Part shown: in pieces, positions 17,896 to 27,282 of the stretch | Numbering within the stretch: the stretch's first letter is position 1 | How the letters are laid out: the number at the start of each line of letters is the position of its first letter | NCBI GenBank assembly: GCA_018648445.1 | Contig: JABGRG010000005.1 | Coordinates: forward strand, 16,091-80,090 | DNA from: Rhodospirillales bacterium | Lineage (GTDB): Bacteria; Pseudomonadota; Alphaproteobacteria; Rhodospirillales_A; JACZKS01 | Direction: 5' to 3' | DNA: 64,000 nt | Made by a program: the position numbers and the translations under genes | Notes under the pieces: model-generated | Told to the model about the DNA's origin: nothing | The model's database searches: none | The model's input: only the letters and a program-made list of their open reading frames with translations

Positions 17896-18578
17896 TAGAT
17901 ATACGGGATCAGATTTTTGGTTTGTTTGGTAAAATCGGTGAATTCTGCGCCGTACTTTTCGGCCAGGTAGGCTTCCTTGCGGGGAATGACGAAAAAGATG
18001 AAGTTGAGGGTCATAGCCACGGGAATGACCAGCATCGTAACCTGGCCCGTGACCAGAGCCAGCCCCGAAAAGAGAACCGTGTCACCGAAATAATTGATGT
18101 TTCTGGAAAGGCTGAATAGCCCAAGGGTATAGAGGCGGCCCTCGTTGGCCGGATCGGCTTTGAATTGCTGGCGTTGGTGTTCCGACCATGTGTTGAGATA
18201 CGAGCCGCCGAAATACAGAGCCAAGCCGATAACTTCAAACGAGCCAATCGATTGCGGATTAGCCCCTCCCGTTCGGGCAAATGCCAGTAAAACAAAAACC
18301 ATGAAAGCGGTGACCATGACCGATTCAATCCAGATGAACTTTCTTTTCAGGAAGACCACGATGGTCACTGCGACCCTCAAGACGTAAACGGCCAGGCAAA
18401 AATACACCAAGGCCCGTCGCGTGGGATCCCCGTCAAGGACGTACGGCTCAAGCCATCCCGGCACCGAGACGGTCAGGGGGAACATCATCCACCAGACGGC
18501 GATCATAACCGCCGAGACGCCCCCCAGGAAAAGGCCCTTGGGGGCGAAGGATGCATCATTGTTGCCCACAAAAAACAT
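17892..18578 (-). CDS. Isoprenylcysteine methyltransferase / DUF1295-like membrane protein at the end of the sulfur operon
   Basis: A 228-aa protein with about six membrane segments. The C-terminal region matches the ICMT / steroid-5-alpha-reductase fold: YTLGLFSLSRNINYFGD, then a hydrophobic stretch, then RKEAYLAEKYGAEFTDFTK. The usual SRHPNYFGE motif here reads SRNINYFGD, so the His-Pro pair is lost. It begins 37 bases after hdrB on the same strand, as the last gene of the apr-qmo-hdr run. It is the only membrane protein of that operon; whether it methylates anything or serves as an anchor is unknown. Confidence 0.8.
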   Translation of the reverse strand: MFFVGNNDASFAPKGLFLGGVSAVMIAVWWMMFPLTVSVPGWLEPYVLDGDPTRRALVYFCLAVYVLRVAVTIVVFLKRKFIWIESVMVTAFMVFVLLAFARTGGANPQSIGSFEVIGLALYFGGSYLNTWSEHQRQQFKADPANEGRLYTLGLFSLSRNINYFGDTVLFSGLALVTGQVTMLVIPVAMTLNFIFFVIPRKEAYLAEKYGAEFTDFTKQTKNLIPYIY

Positions 18579-18615
18579 TTCTCAGTCCTGCACGTCTTTC
18601 CGGATCTTCGCTCCG

Positions 18616-19518
18616 CTAACCCTTCCCCATTTCCACCAGCTTGGTCGCCGGGATCATCTGTTGGTTCAGCGCGGCGTCGGTCGTGGGGTCCAAACCAAAG
18701 GCGACCGCCATAAGCTGGCTGTAGAAGACAACCGGGATTCGGAAATCGGTACCAAATTCCTTGTTGATCAGGTCCTGGTACATTTCCAGGTTTTGCTGGC
18801 ACAGCGGGCACGGAGTGGCCACGCAATCGGCCTCCCTCTCCTTCGCTTCGTCGAGGATCGTCTTCATCAACTGCAATGATTTTTGCGGACTGATGACGGC
18901 AACGGAACCGCCGCAGCACGACGTATTGTTGGCGAATTCCACCGCTTCGGCGCCGCAGGCTTCGATGAAATCGCGCATGAATTTGGGGTCTTCGAACTGA
19001 TCGAACATGCCGCCCCGTTCGGTGGCGGCGAAGGGGCGCACGGTCTGACATCCGGTCCATCCGGCAACCTTGAGCCCGGTCAGCGGGTTGGTCACCTGCG
19101 CCTTGATGTCCGCGATGCCGACGTCCTTGACCAGCACTTCGCACACATGACGAACCAGCAGCGAACCGTCATAAGCCTGCCCGGCTTCGGCCAGCGCTTC
19201 GTTCAGATCGGCCTTGAAGGCATCGTCTTCGCGGATTTGTTCGTTGGCGTCGTGGGTGTGGATGTAGCAAGCGGCGCATGCCGTAACCACGTCGTCTTCG
19301 CCGCGATCCTTGGCCAGCGCCAGATTGCGCGCCGACAGGGCGGCATTGGGCAGGCGTCCCTCGGCGATATGGCCGACCGAGGTTCCGCAGCAGTTCCAGT
19401 CCTCGATCTCATTCAGCTCCAGCCCCAGTTTGGGGGCAATGGCGCGCAAGGATTTTTCCAGATGCATTGAGGACGAACGCGACGTGCAGCCCGGATAGTA
19501 GGTGTAGGATTTACTCAT
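18616..19518 (-). CDS. hdrB: Heterodisulfide reductase subunit B-like protein (two CCG domains)
   Basis: A 300-aa protein with two complete CCG domains. Domain 1 has Cys 11, 43-44, 81 and 84; domain 2 has Cys 157, 201-202, 237 and 240. In archaeal HdrB these bind noncubane iron-sulfur clusters and form the disulfide-reducing site. In APS-reductase operons of Gram-positive sulfate reducers, HdrBC stand in for the membrane subunit QmoC. The start overlaps the hdrC stop by four bases (ATGA). Here it presumably exchanges electrons with QmoAB; its acceptor is not visible. Confidence 0.9.
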   Translation of the reverse strand: MSKSYTYYPGCTSRSSSMHLEKSLRAIAPKLGLELNEIEDWNCCGTSVGHIAEGRLPNAALSARNLALAKDRGEDDVVTACAACYIHTHDANEQIREDDAFKADLNEALAEAGQAYDGSLLVRHVCEVLVKDVGIADIKAQVTNPLTGLKVAGWTGCQTVRPFAATERGGMFDQFEDPKFMRDFIEACGAEAVEFANNTSCCGGSVAVISPQKSLQLMKTILDEAKEREADCVATPCPLCQQNLEMYQDLINKEFGTDFRIPVVFYSQLMAVAFGLDPTTDAALNQQMIPATKLVEMGKG

Positions 19519-20135
19519 GACGTGTCTCCCGCACCGTTGCGCGCCTCAATCTCGACCGCCTTGGCCAGAATTTTTTGCAATTCGGCGCGCCGCTTGATCT
19601 TTTTGGGCATTCCCACATGCATGCGCTTTTTGCCGATCATGCGCAGGGCAATTTTCTGGTTGGCCCATCCCTTGCGGATGCCGTCAACCAGACCGCCCGA
19701 AAAATAGTAAATCGCGGTTACGAGGCGTTCGTCGGTCAGACCAAACTTCTTGGCGCTCCACCAGAAAGCCTTGGCGAAGCGAGTGGTTTCGGCCGTTTTG
19801 GCTTCGGCATAGCCAGCGCGCACGGCAACCACGGACAAGGCATCCAGGATGTGCGTCACGGGTACGCCGCGCGGGCACCGTACCTCGCTGCGATAACAAG
19901 ATACGCAGTTCCAGATAGTGTCGGACTTCAACACCTCGTCCTTCATTCCGGCCCGCACCATCATGAACAGGCGGCGCGGGCCATAATCCATTTGTTCGCC
20001 TAGCGGGCACGAGCCTGAACAGACGCCGCACTGCATGCACATGTTCAACTTGTCGCCGCCGTGAACATTGCGCGAAACCCACCGCGCGAACGTCAGGTCA
20101 TATTTCCGCTTCGATTCGGGAAGATGCGCGGTCAT
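19515..20135 (-). CDS. hdrC: Heterodisulfide reductase subunit C-like ferredoxin
   Basis: A 206-aa electron-transfer protein. The first cluster motif is complete (CMQCGVCSGSCP; Cys 33, 36, 39, 43). The second reads CVSCYRSEVRCP: Cys 77, 80 and 87 are present, but position 83 is Ser (codon AGC, one base from TGC). A [3Fe-4S] cluster or a Ser-ligated cluster may result. It starts two bases after qmoB and overlaps hdrB, so all four form one transcript. Confidence 0.9.
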   Translation of the reverse strand: MTAHLPESKRKYDLTFARWVSRNVHGGDKLNMCMQCGVCSGSCPLGEQMDYGPRRLFMMVRAGMKDEVLKSDTIWNCVSCYRSEVRCPRGVPVTHILDALSVVAVRAGYAEAKTAETTRFAKAFWWSAKKFGLTDERLVTAIYYFSGGLVDGIRKGWANQKIALRMIGKKRMHVGMPKKIKRRAELQKILAKAVEIEARNGAGDTS

Positions 20136-20137
20136 GA

Positions 20138-22405
20138 CTAAAACCCCTTGAACGGGTTGAAACCGATTTCATCAATGGTCGCCACGAAGTCGTCGATCAA
20201 CTGACCGACCCTTTCGGCATCCGATATTTCCACCTCCATGGCCTCGACCCTTTCTTTTTCAAGCATCATGCTTGCCAGGGTCTCTTCGATATTGGCCGCA
20301 CGTTCCTGGGCCATGGCGCTGCCCTTTACGAAATGGCACTGGTAGTTGTCGCCGGACTTGCAGCCCATGAGGATGATGCCGTCATACCCCACGGATAGCG
20401 CGTCCGAGACGTTCAACGCGCTGACCGAGCCCAGACAGTTGACCGGAATGATACGCACGAAGGCGCTGTATTCGCGGCGGCTCAGCCCGGCCATATCAAG
20501 CGCCGGATAGGCGTCGTTCTCGCATGCTAGAATCAACACGCGCGGTTTCTCGTCGAACTCGTCGGGGATTTCGCACGACTTGGCCATGGAGGTCAGCATG
20601 TCGATGGAATAGTTATCGAAGCTGATGGTGCGCACCGGACACGCCCCCATGCAGGTGCCGCAGCGGCGGCAACGGGCCGGATTGACGACCGGATAGTCAT
20701 TTTCCAGCTCATCAATGGCGCCGAACGGGCATTCGATGGTGCAGCGGCGGCATTTGGTGCAGGGTTCCAGCCCGATCTTCGGGTACGACAAATCCCCCGA
20801 ACGCGGATGAACCGACGCCCCGTCCCGCACCAGACGTATGGTTTGAATGGCTTTGAGCACCGCGCCCGCAGCGTCCAGCCCGGCCTCGCCCATATCCATG
20901 GGGCGACGTAGCGGGCCGCACGGATAAATGCCCGTGCGCCGTGATTCGTACGGGAAACAGATGAAATGGCTGTCCGGGAAGCCGTCGGCCAGCATGGGCA
21001 GATGCGGTCCCTGATGATATTTCAGGTTCAGAAGCGGCCCGCCCTCGGGCATTGTTTCTTCACGCGCCTCATGTGCCACGGGTTCCTCGCCGATATACCC
21101 GGCAACCGTGATGGGCGAAATCGGATCGATGTCGCTGCGCAAAAGCGGCGGCATTTCTTCATCGTCACCCATTTCAGGCGTCGGCAGATCGATGTTGGTT
21201 GAATTGGGCACCATGCCGGTGGCCAGAACCACTAAATCGAGCCCTTCCAGTGGCACTTCCTCGCCCAGCAGGGCATCGTCGACGACCACGGTCAAATCAG
21301 CGCCGACCGATTTGACATCGCCTTTCATGAAAATAACGCCCGCTTCCTGGGCCTTGCGGTAAAGTTCTTCAGCCACGCCGGGCGTACGCAATTCCTGGAA
21401 GATCACATAGGCCATGACGTCAGGATCGGCTTCGATCAATTGCAGGGCGTGCTTGATGGACACCCCGCAACAGACCGACGAACAATACGGCAGATGATCG
21501 GGATCGCGCGACCCCGCACACTGAATGAACGCCACATTTTTCTTGGCCACATTGCCGGCGGCCAGCATCTCCTCCAGCTCCACATTGGTCACCACATCGG
21601 GCGACGCGCCGTAACCCAAGTGGCCCAATTTGTTCGGATCGTAGGGCCGCCAGCCCGTGGCCAGAACGATGGCGCCAACCGTTTCTTCGGTGGCGCTTCC
21701 GCCCTTGGAGATTTCCACCTTGAACTGACCGGGCTGGCCCGAGGTCTGGGCAACGATGGCATCCGTCATCACGGAAATGCGCCCATCCCCCTCGACCGCC
21801 GAAATCAGACCCGGAATCGGGTTGGCTTGCGGAACGCCATAGGGCGGCTTGTCGGGCAACACCTTGGACCACCGGCGAACGTTGCCGCCCAATTGATCGG
21901 CGCGTTCGACCAGCAAAACATCACTGCCCGCCCGGCTGGCTTCAAGGGCCGCGCTCAGGCCCACATAGCCGCCGCCGACGACCAAAATCTTTTCCGAAAA
22001 ATCGCCTTCCTTCCAAGGTTCTGGGGCGTTGGATTTGGTGGCCTTCGTGATCGCCATGCGAAGCTGATCGGCCGCCAGCATCTGGGTGTCTTCGTCACCC
22101 GCCGGGTGGCACCAGACCACCTGTTCGCGCATGTTGGCGCGAATAACCTGCGCGCCATTGAATTGGAAGCGATCGGTCATCACGCGCGGTGAGCACGCCG
22201 CGATGACGGGTTTTTCCACGCCATTCGACGCCACATCTTCGGCGATCAGGGCCACCCCTTCGTCGCCGCACAGGCAGTCGTGGGTTTTGCAGATGGGAAC
22301 CTTGAACTCGCTTGCCGCGATGGCCGAAAGCGCGTCCATGTCGATGGCGTCGCCAATGGCGCAACCGCTGCAGAGATAGACGCCGATGCCGTTTTGATCC
22401 GTCAT
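20138..22405 (-). CDS. qmoB: QmoB: HdrA-like flavoprotein with ferredoxin and MvhD-like domains
   Basis: A 755-aa fusion. The N-terminal part (1-120) has a Cys-containing HdrA-type domain (LCSGCAIGD, CKTHDCLCGDEG). An FAD-binding HdrA core follows (VVGGGYVGLSAALEASRAG near 140; IQCAGSRDPDHLPYCSSVCC). Two [4Fe-4S] motifs lie at 549-559 and 579-589. The end (620-710) is like MvhD, with several Cys (ILMGCKSGDNYQC). This is the QmoB architecture of sulfate reducers and sulfur oxidisers. ATG 22405 overlaps the qmoA stop by one base (TGATG); the open frame beyond to 22888 lies inside qmoA and is rejected. Confidence 0.92.
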   Translation of the reverse strand: MTDQNGIGVYLCSGCAIGDAIDMDALSAIAASEFKVPICKTHDCLCGDEGVALIAEDVASNGVEKPVIAACSPRVMTDRFQFNGAQVIRANMREQVVWCHPAGDEDTQMLAADQLRMAITKATKSNAPEPWKEGDFSEKILVVGGGYVGLSAALEASRAGSDVLLVERADQLGGNVRRWSKVLPDKPPYGVPQANPIPGLISAVEGDGRISVMTDAIVAQTSGQPGQFKVEISKGGSATEETVGAIVLATGWRPYDPNKLGHLGYGASPDVVTNVELEEMLAAGNVAKKNVAFIQCAGSRDPDHLPYCSSVCCGVSIKHALQLIEADPDVMAYVIFQELRTPGVAEELYRKAQEAGVIFMKGDVKSVGADLTVVVDDALLGEEVPLEGLDLVVLATGMVPNSTNIDLPTPEMGDDEEMPPLLRSDIDPISPITVAGYIGEEPVAHEAREETMPEGGPLLNLKYHQGPHLPMLADGFPDSHFICFPYESRRTGIYPCGPLRRPMDMGEAGLDAAGAVLKAIQTIRLVRDGASVHPRSGDLSYPKIGLEPCTKCRRCTIECPFGAIDELENDYPVVNPARCRRCGTCMGACPVRTISFDNYSIDMLTSMAKSCEIPDEFDEKPRVLILACENDAYPALDMAGLSRREYSAFVRIIPVNCLGSVSALNVSDALSVGYDGIILMGCKSGDNYQCHFVKGSAMAQERAANIEETLASMMLEKERVEAMEVEISDAERVGQLIDDFVATIDEIGFNPFKGF

Positions 22406-23676
22406 CACTTGTCCCCCCTCTGCGTGACCGCTTGTATGGCACGCAACGCCGCAGCCGTCGCCGATTGCACCGACATGGAAACATCCAGCGGCCCGGTCGC
22501 GACACCCGCCGCGATCATGCCATCCGGTTCTTCCACCCGCGGCACCACGAAACCATATTCGTCTTTGTCCAAATTCACCGACGCCGCATTGGACGAAGGC
22601 TCCATGCCCGTGGCCAGAACCACCAGATCGTAGGGGTTGGCATATATCTCGCGCGAGATGGTGTCCTCGCCCTTGACCACGGGATCGCCGTTTTCGCCGC
22701 CAACGATGGAACCCGGCTTGGATTTGATGAAATTCACCTGGGGATCGTTCTTCAGCTTTTGATAAAACCCCTCCAGTTTGTCGTGGGCGCGGATGTCGAT
22801 GTAGTAGATGTCGATCTCGGCATCGGCATACTGTTCGCGTAAGTAAGCCGCATGTTTCAGCGAACCCAGACAGCAAATCCGCGAACAATACGGCAAGTGC
22901 TTTTCATCGCGCGATCCGGCGCACTGGATAAAAGCCACCCTCTTGGCTTCCTTGTCGTCCGATGGGCGGACGATGCGCCCCCCTGTTGGGCCGTTCATTG
23001 CCGCCAGACGTTCCATTTCCACGTTGTTGATGACGTTGGAAACATCGCCATAGCCGTATTGGGTGATTTTGTTGGCGTCGTAAGGTTGCCAGCCGGTGGC
23101 CCAGATGACCGCGCCGACGCCGATTTCAAAGCTACCTTCCTTGTCTTCCAGATCGACCGCATCGACCTTGCACGACGCTTTGATTTTTTCGGCCTCGGGC
23201 GACCCGATGACGGAAGCGTCAATGACGTAACGCAAGGGAAACGCCATCTGGTGAGGAAGGTAGGCCGCCTTGATTTTATCCATCCCGTAATTCAGGGGAT
23301 TGGCAATCTCGCTTTCCGCAGCCTCGGCGCAATCACCGCAGGCGGTACAGTTGGCTTTGACAAAACGCGGGCTTGTGGAAAGGGTGACGGTGAAGTTTCC
23401 GGCCTCGCCTTCAACGCCCGCGACACTGGTCATGGTGTAGACTTTTATGGCGCGGTTTTTCTTGATGCGCTGGTAGTTGATCTCCAACCCGCAGGTCGGT
23501 TGGCACAATTTGGGAAAATAGCGGTTTAGCTGTGCGACCCGCCCGCCCAACGTCGGCGAACTTTCAACAAGCACAACTTCAAACCCGGCTTCCGCCGCCT
23601 CGACGGCGGCGCTAACTCCGGCAATCCCACCGCCGACAACGAGTATGGTGCGGCTGGCTAATTTCCCGTTTGACAT
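22405..23676 (-). CDS. qmoA: QmoA: HdrA-like FAD protein of the APS reductase-linked complex
   Basis: A 423-aa FAD protein. It has the dinucleotide motif VVGGGIAGVSAAVEAAEAG, the HdrA-type RYFPKLCQPTCGLEIN segment, a short Cys motif (CTACGDC) and IQCAGSRDEKHLPYCSRICC. QmoA takes electrons to or from APS reductase and passes them to QmoB. ATG 23676 follows GGGGGAAAG; an in-frame start at 23700 has no better ribosome site. It lies 44 bases after the YkgJ-like gene. Confidence 0.92.
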   Translation of the reverse strand: MSNGKLASRTILVVGGGIAGVSAAVEAAEAGFEVVLVESSPTLGGRVAQLNRYFPKLCQPTCGLEINYQRIKKNRAIKVYTMTSVAGVEGEAGNFTVTLSTSPRFVKANCTACGDCAEAAESEIANPLNYGMDKIKAAYLPHQMAFPLRYVIDASVIGSPEAEKIKASCKVDAVDLEDKEGSFEIGVGAVIWATGWQPYDANKITQYGYGDVSNVINNVEMERLAAMNGPTGGRIVRPSDDKEAKRVAFIQCAGSRDEKHLPYCSRICCLGSLKHAAYLREQYADAEIDIYYIDIRAHDKLEGFYQKLKNDPQVNFIKSKPGSIVGGENGDPVVKGEDTISREIYANPYDLVVLATGMEPSSNAASVNLDKDEYGFVVPRVEEPDGMIAAGVATGPLDVSMSVQSATAAALRAIQAVTQRGDK

Positions 23677-23720
23677 TACTTTCCCCCAATATTCGGCCAC
23701 GTCTCCAATATCTGACTTTT

Positions 23721-24584
23721 TTACATTGCGCCCATTTCTTCACGTTTTCCGGCCACTGCCTGCTGCACGACGGCATCTTTCATGCGCAGGGCCGGATCAT
23801 TGAAAAGAACATTTTTCATCCAGTCGAAACCAAGCCCCAGAAGGGCAACATCGTCGTCCTTAATCGCTTCAAGGGTTTCGGCACCAACTTCATAAGTATC
23901 GGTAAATTTGGATGCGAAGACGAAACGCCGGAACGTCTCCACATCCGTTGAAACCATGAAAAACATCTGTTTCGTCGCCTTCGAAACATCCTTGCCCTGC
24001 GGCCCGCCCAGCGTTTTCCACGAGGCCATTTTCATCAGGATATCGATCCAGCCCCGATTGACTCCCTCGTACTCTTCGACCCCTTGTTCGGCACGAAAGT
24101 CCGCGACCGTCTGGGATTTATCGTCCTCGTGGCCGCAACAAAACGTTTCCTTGACCAGAAAATTGAAATCGTTGCGGTCCTCGTCTTCCTTCATTTTTAC
24201 GCTAGCCGAGCCGATGGGATAGTAGCGGCACGTCAACGGTCGGTCGGCGTAAACAGAGCAGCCCCCGTCGCCGACGAACGGGCAAGCGCCCATCGCGTCA
24301 CCCATATTCAATTTGGCAACGGGAAGGCCCGATCTTTCGTGAGTGGCGGGAAACGTATGGGCCTTCAGAAAGTCTGACGGCGTCATGGCGAAATGCGCGC
24401 ACAAGCGCAGAATGTCGCCGGGCGTAAGCGTGATGTCGGAACCGTGGCAGCACGCATTCCAGCACGGCACATCCCGATGGCAGGAAAACCGGAACCGATC
24501 ATCGGGGCCGAGGCGCACGGGCGTAACCGCATCCATGCCCGCGCGCGCCGTACCCAGAATTTCGGCCTCGGTCTGGTCGTCCAT
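23721..24584 (-). CDS. YkgJ-family cysteine-cluster protein between aprA and qmoA
   Basis: A 287-aa protein whose first half carries the CxCx-type cysteine cluster: SCHRDVPCWNACCHG near residue 35, then GACPFVGDGGCSVYADRP and TCRYYPIG near 110-125, and a later FCCGHE. YkgJ-type proteins are thought to bind zinc or an iron-sulfur cluster, but no function is settled. It begins six bases after aprA and precedes qmoA, so it is co-transcribed with both. A role in assembly of, or electron flow from, APS reductase is inference. Confidence 0.85.
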   Translation of the reverse strand: MDDQTEAEILGTARAGMDAVTPVRLGPDDRFRFSCHRDVPCWNACCHGSDITLTPGDILRLCAHFAMTPSDFLKAHTFPATHERSGLPVAKLNMGDAMGACPFVGDGGCSVYADRPLTCRYYPIGSASVKMKEDEDRNDFNFLVKETFCCGHEDDKSQTVADFRAEQGVEEYEGVNRGWIDILMKMASWKTLGGPQGKDVSKATKQMFFMVSTDVETFRRFVFASKFTDTYEVGAETLEAIKDDDVALLGLGFDWMKNVLFNDPALRMKDAVVQQAVAGKREEMGAM

Positions 24585-24590
24585 CTCAGA

Positions 24591-26504
24591 TCAGCCGTAG
24601 TGCTTCTCGACCAGATCGACGTGTTCGCGCTTGAACAAGCTCCATTCTCCCGTCTCCGGGTCCATCCTGGAATTGACAAAGCACTTCCAGTTTTCTTCGT
24701 CCAGATCCGGGAAGTCGGACCGGTAGAAGAAGCCCGGATACCGGGTTTCCTCGCGGAACTGAATGTGCAGAAGGTGCGCCTCGGCCGTGCGGACCCGGTG
24801 GTAGTTCTCCCACGCCCGCAAGAGTTCATGCAGATCCTTGGCCCGCAGATTGGCACTGTCTTCCTTCAACATTTCAAGATGATGCAGGCCGACCTCGAGC
24901 AGTTTGGCGTTGGTCATGTAATAGGTGGAAACGCCCGCCACATACTCGTCCATGTACTTCTGCAAACGCATCTGGAACATCTTCGGCGTGATGTAGTGAG
25001 GATTGATGTCCTCCGCCGTGGTCTTGTCCTTGTGCTCAAGATAGTTGGTGACCGGTTGATAGACCTGGGCCGCAATTTCGGAAATGTCGTCCTTGAACGC
25101 CGGTTGATAGCCCGCGTTATCCTGACAGAAACGGACCATTTCCTTACCGACGATGCGCCCTTCGGCGTGCGAACCAGACGAGAACTTGTGCCCAGAGGCG
25201 CCAACCCCGTCACCCGCCGAAAACAGGCCCTTGACGGTGGTCATCCGGTTGTAGCCCCAGCGCCAGTCATCGGGCGAGTTCATGTCTTCCGGCCCCGAAA
25301 CCCAGATGCCGCAGCAACCGGAATGGGAGCCCAGCAGGTAAGGTTCCGTCGGCATCAATTCAGACGGCGTTTCTTCAGGACGGATGTTCATCCCCGCCCA
25401 CACACCAGCCTGCCCGATGCACATGTCCAGGAAGTCTTCCCAGGCTTCGGCCTCCAGATGTTTGACTTCCTTTGGCGTCATGGTTTCGGCCAGCTTCTTC
25501 ATGGCCGTCGGCGTATCCATCATGATGGGACCACGGCCTTCCTTCATCTCGTGAAGCATGGCGTGGTTGCGCAGACATGTGGGAACCACGGCGGCCGTAT
25601 CGTACGGCGCGAAGTCCTTCAGCATGTGGGCGTTCTTGGTCATGTAGTTCTCGCCAAGACCGTTGGTGGCCTGGGCCTTGAACAGCAGGAACCAGGCCCC
25701 GACCGGTCCGTAGCCGTCCTTGAAGCGGGCAGGAACGAAGCGGTTTTCCATCATGGTCATCTCGGCACCGGCCTCGATGGCCATGGCGTAGGTCGACCCG
25801 GCGTTCCAAACGGGATACCAGGCCCGCCCCATGCCTTCGCCGATAGAGCGCGGGCGGAAGACGTTGACCGCGCCACCGGCGGCGATCACGGTCGCGTTGG
25901 CCTTGAAGATGTAGATTTTGTTTTCGCGAACCGAGACGCCGACAGCGCCCGCCACGCGGTTTTCCTCGTTGGCGTCGAGCAACAATTTTATGATGAAGAC
26001 GCGCTCGTAAATGGCGTCCATGCCAAGTGCCTTTTTGGCCGATTCGCCGACGATGGTTTTATAGCCTTCGCCGTTGATCATAATCTGCCAGCGGCCCGAG
26101 CGAACGGGTTTTCCGCCGTCAGCCAGGGGGACACCCTCGGTTTCCTTGTCCTTCCAGATGGGCAGTCCCCATTCCTCGAACAGGTGAACCGAATCATCCA
26201 CATGACGCCCGACGTCGAAGACCAGATCGTCGCGCGTGATGCCCATCAGGTCGGCGGAAACCATGCGGCAATAATCTTCCTCGGAGTTTTCGCCGAGGTA
26301 GGTATTAATCGCCGATAGTCCCTGGGCAACAGCGCCCGAACGATCAAGCGCTGCCTTGTCGACCAGAATGATCTTGGCGTCGTCACCCGCCCAGCGCCGC
26401 GCCTCATACGCGGTCCCGCAAGATGCCATGCCGCCACCGACGATCAGAATGTCGGTACTGATTTCAACAATTTCCGGATTTCCGAAGGAGCCTTGCTCAC
26501 TCAT
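24591..26504 (-). CDS. aprA: Adenylylsulfate reductase, alpha subunit
   Basis: A 637-aa FAD subunit of dissimilatory APS reductase, which interconverts APS with sulfite plus AMP. The N-terminal FAD motif IVGGGMASCG, the segment DRSGAVAQGLSAINTYLG and the closing GGVNVFRP-type (AAGGAVNVFRPRS) are characteristic, and the length is normal. It follows aprB by 84 bases on the same transcript. Together with sat, QmoAB and HdrCB, it would run towards sulfate in a sulfur oxidiser; direction cannot be decided from this window alone. Confidence 0.95.
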   Translation of the reverse strand: MSEQGSFGNPEIVEISTDILIVGGGMASCGTAYEARRWAGDDAKIILVDKAALDRSGAVAQGLSAINTYLGENSEEDYCRMVSADLMGITRDDLVFDVGRHVDDSVHLFEEWGLPIWKDKETEGVPLADGGKPVRSGRWQIMINGEGYKTIVGESAKKALGMDAIYERVFIIKLLLDANEENRVAGAVGVSVRENKIYIFKANATVIAAGGAVNVFRPRSIGEGMGRAWYPVWNAGSTYAMAIEAGAEMTMMENRFVPARFKDGYGPVGAWFLLFKAQATNGLGENYMTKNAHMLKDFAPYDTAAVVPTCLRNHAMLHEMKEGRGPIMMDTPTAMKKLAETMTPKEVKHLEAEAWEDFLDMCIGQAGVWAGMNIRPEETPSELMPTEPYLLGSHSGCCGIWVSGPEDMNSPDDWRWGYNRMTTVKGLFSAGDGVGASGHKFSSGSHAEGRIVGKEMVRFCQDNAGYQPAFKDDISEIAAQVYQPVTNYLEHKDKTTAEDINPHYITPKMFQMRLQKYMDEYVAGVSTYYMTNAKLLEVGLHHLEMLKEDSANLRAKDLHELLRAWENYHRVRTAEAHLLHIQFREETRYPGFFYRSDFPDLDEENWKCFVNSRMDPETGEWSLFKREHVDLVEKHYG

Positions 26505-26588
26505 GAGACTTTCCCTCCCAGTTCAGGCGGACACTTGCCTCGCAGGCAGTTTGCCGCCGGATCAACTCCCAAACGACCGACCGCTTCC

Positions 26589-27014
26589 TCACGAAATGGT
26601 GGGAAGGGTTTTGCCTTGTTCGGTAAACAGATTTGGACTTTTGATGTCGCCCGGTTCCGGCTTGCCGCCGTACACGTCAATGGACCCGACCGGCGTCGTA
26701 CGGACCGGGAACTTGAAGCGTTTAAGCGCGCCGTCGCGGAACTTGATGGTCCACATAATGGCCTGATCCGTGCGCAGCGGAATGACGGCCCCTCCCATGG
26801 GGACGATATCCTGATAGGCGCGCACCTCGATGGCCTGCTGGGGACAGGCTTTAACGCAGCACTGACACTCCCAGCATTGTTCGGGTTCCTGGTTGAACGC
26901 TTTCATGCGCACGGGATCGAGCGTCATGAGATCGTGCGGGCAGATATACATGCAGACGGTAACTTCGCCGTCTTTGCAGCCATCGCATTTTTCGGTATGT
27001 ACGAAGGTGGGCAT
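26589..27014 (-). CDS. aprB: Adenylylsulfate reductase, beta subunit
   Basis: A 141-aa ferredoxin subunit with two [4Fe-4S] sites: Cys 10, 13, 21 and 25, with the insertion typical of AprB, and Cys 47, 50, 53 and 57. The C-terminal beta tail (WTIKFRDGALKRFKFPVRTT) wraps around AprA in known structures. The start follows GGGAGG at nine bases. It is the first gene of the apr-qmo-hdr run, downstream of the sat terminator. Confidence 0.95.
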   Translation of the reverse strand: MPTFVHTEKCDGCKDGEVTVCMYICPHDLMTLDPVRMKAFNQEPEQCWECQCCVKACPQQAIEVRAYQDIVPMGGAVIPLRTDQAIMWTIKFRDGALKRFKFPVRTTPVGSIDVYGGKPEPGDIKSPNLFTEQGKTLPTIS

Positions 27015-27065
27015 GGGCTTTTTCCTCCCTGATACTTCGCGTCAATCGTCTAACTTTCCGAGTAC

Positions 27066-27086
27066 AAAAAAGGGGATTTCCCCTTT
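27066..27086 (-). terminator. Rho-independent terminator after sat
   Basis: Read on the minus strand, a 7-bp AAAGGGG/CCCCTTT stem with an AAAT loop runs into a six-T tract. It lies about 200 bases after the sat stop and 52 bases before aprB, separating the two units or acting as an attenuator. The 268-base gap (27015-27282) otherwise shows no gene; a promoter for aprB must lie in it, but I cannot place one with confidence. Confidence 0.7.
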
Positions 27087-27282
27087 CTTCGGACGAAACG
27101 TCACGATTATTTTTCGCGTAGCCTTTTTGGAGTCCGCCCGGTATTTCCCTATTCTCGGAAAACGAAAAATCTTACCTAAAAGCTATACCGTCAAACCCCA
27201 CTACGAGAAAGTCCTTTTTGCCTTCGATGGGACCATGCGAAAAGCCGCTGATCCCTGCCTTGATTGCGGTCAATTGCGCAGT

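Noticed and set aside
22406..22888. N-terminal extension of QmoB
   Set aside because: The region codes for the end of qmoA in another frame; the TGATG junction at 22405 gives the normal QmoB start.
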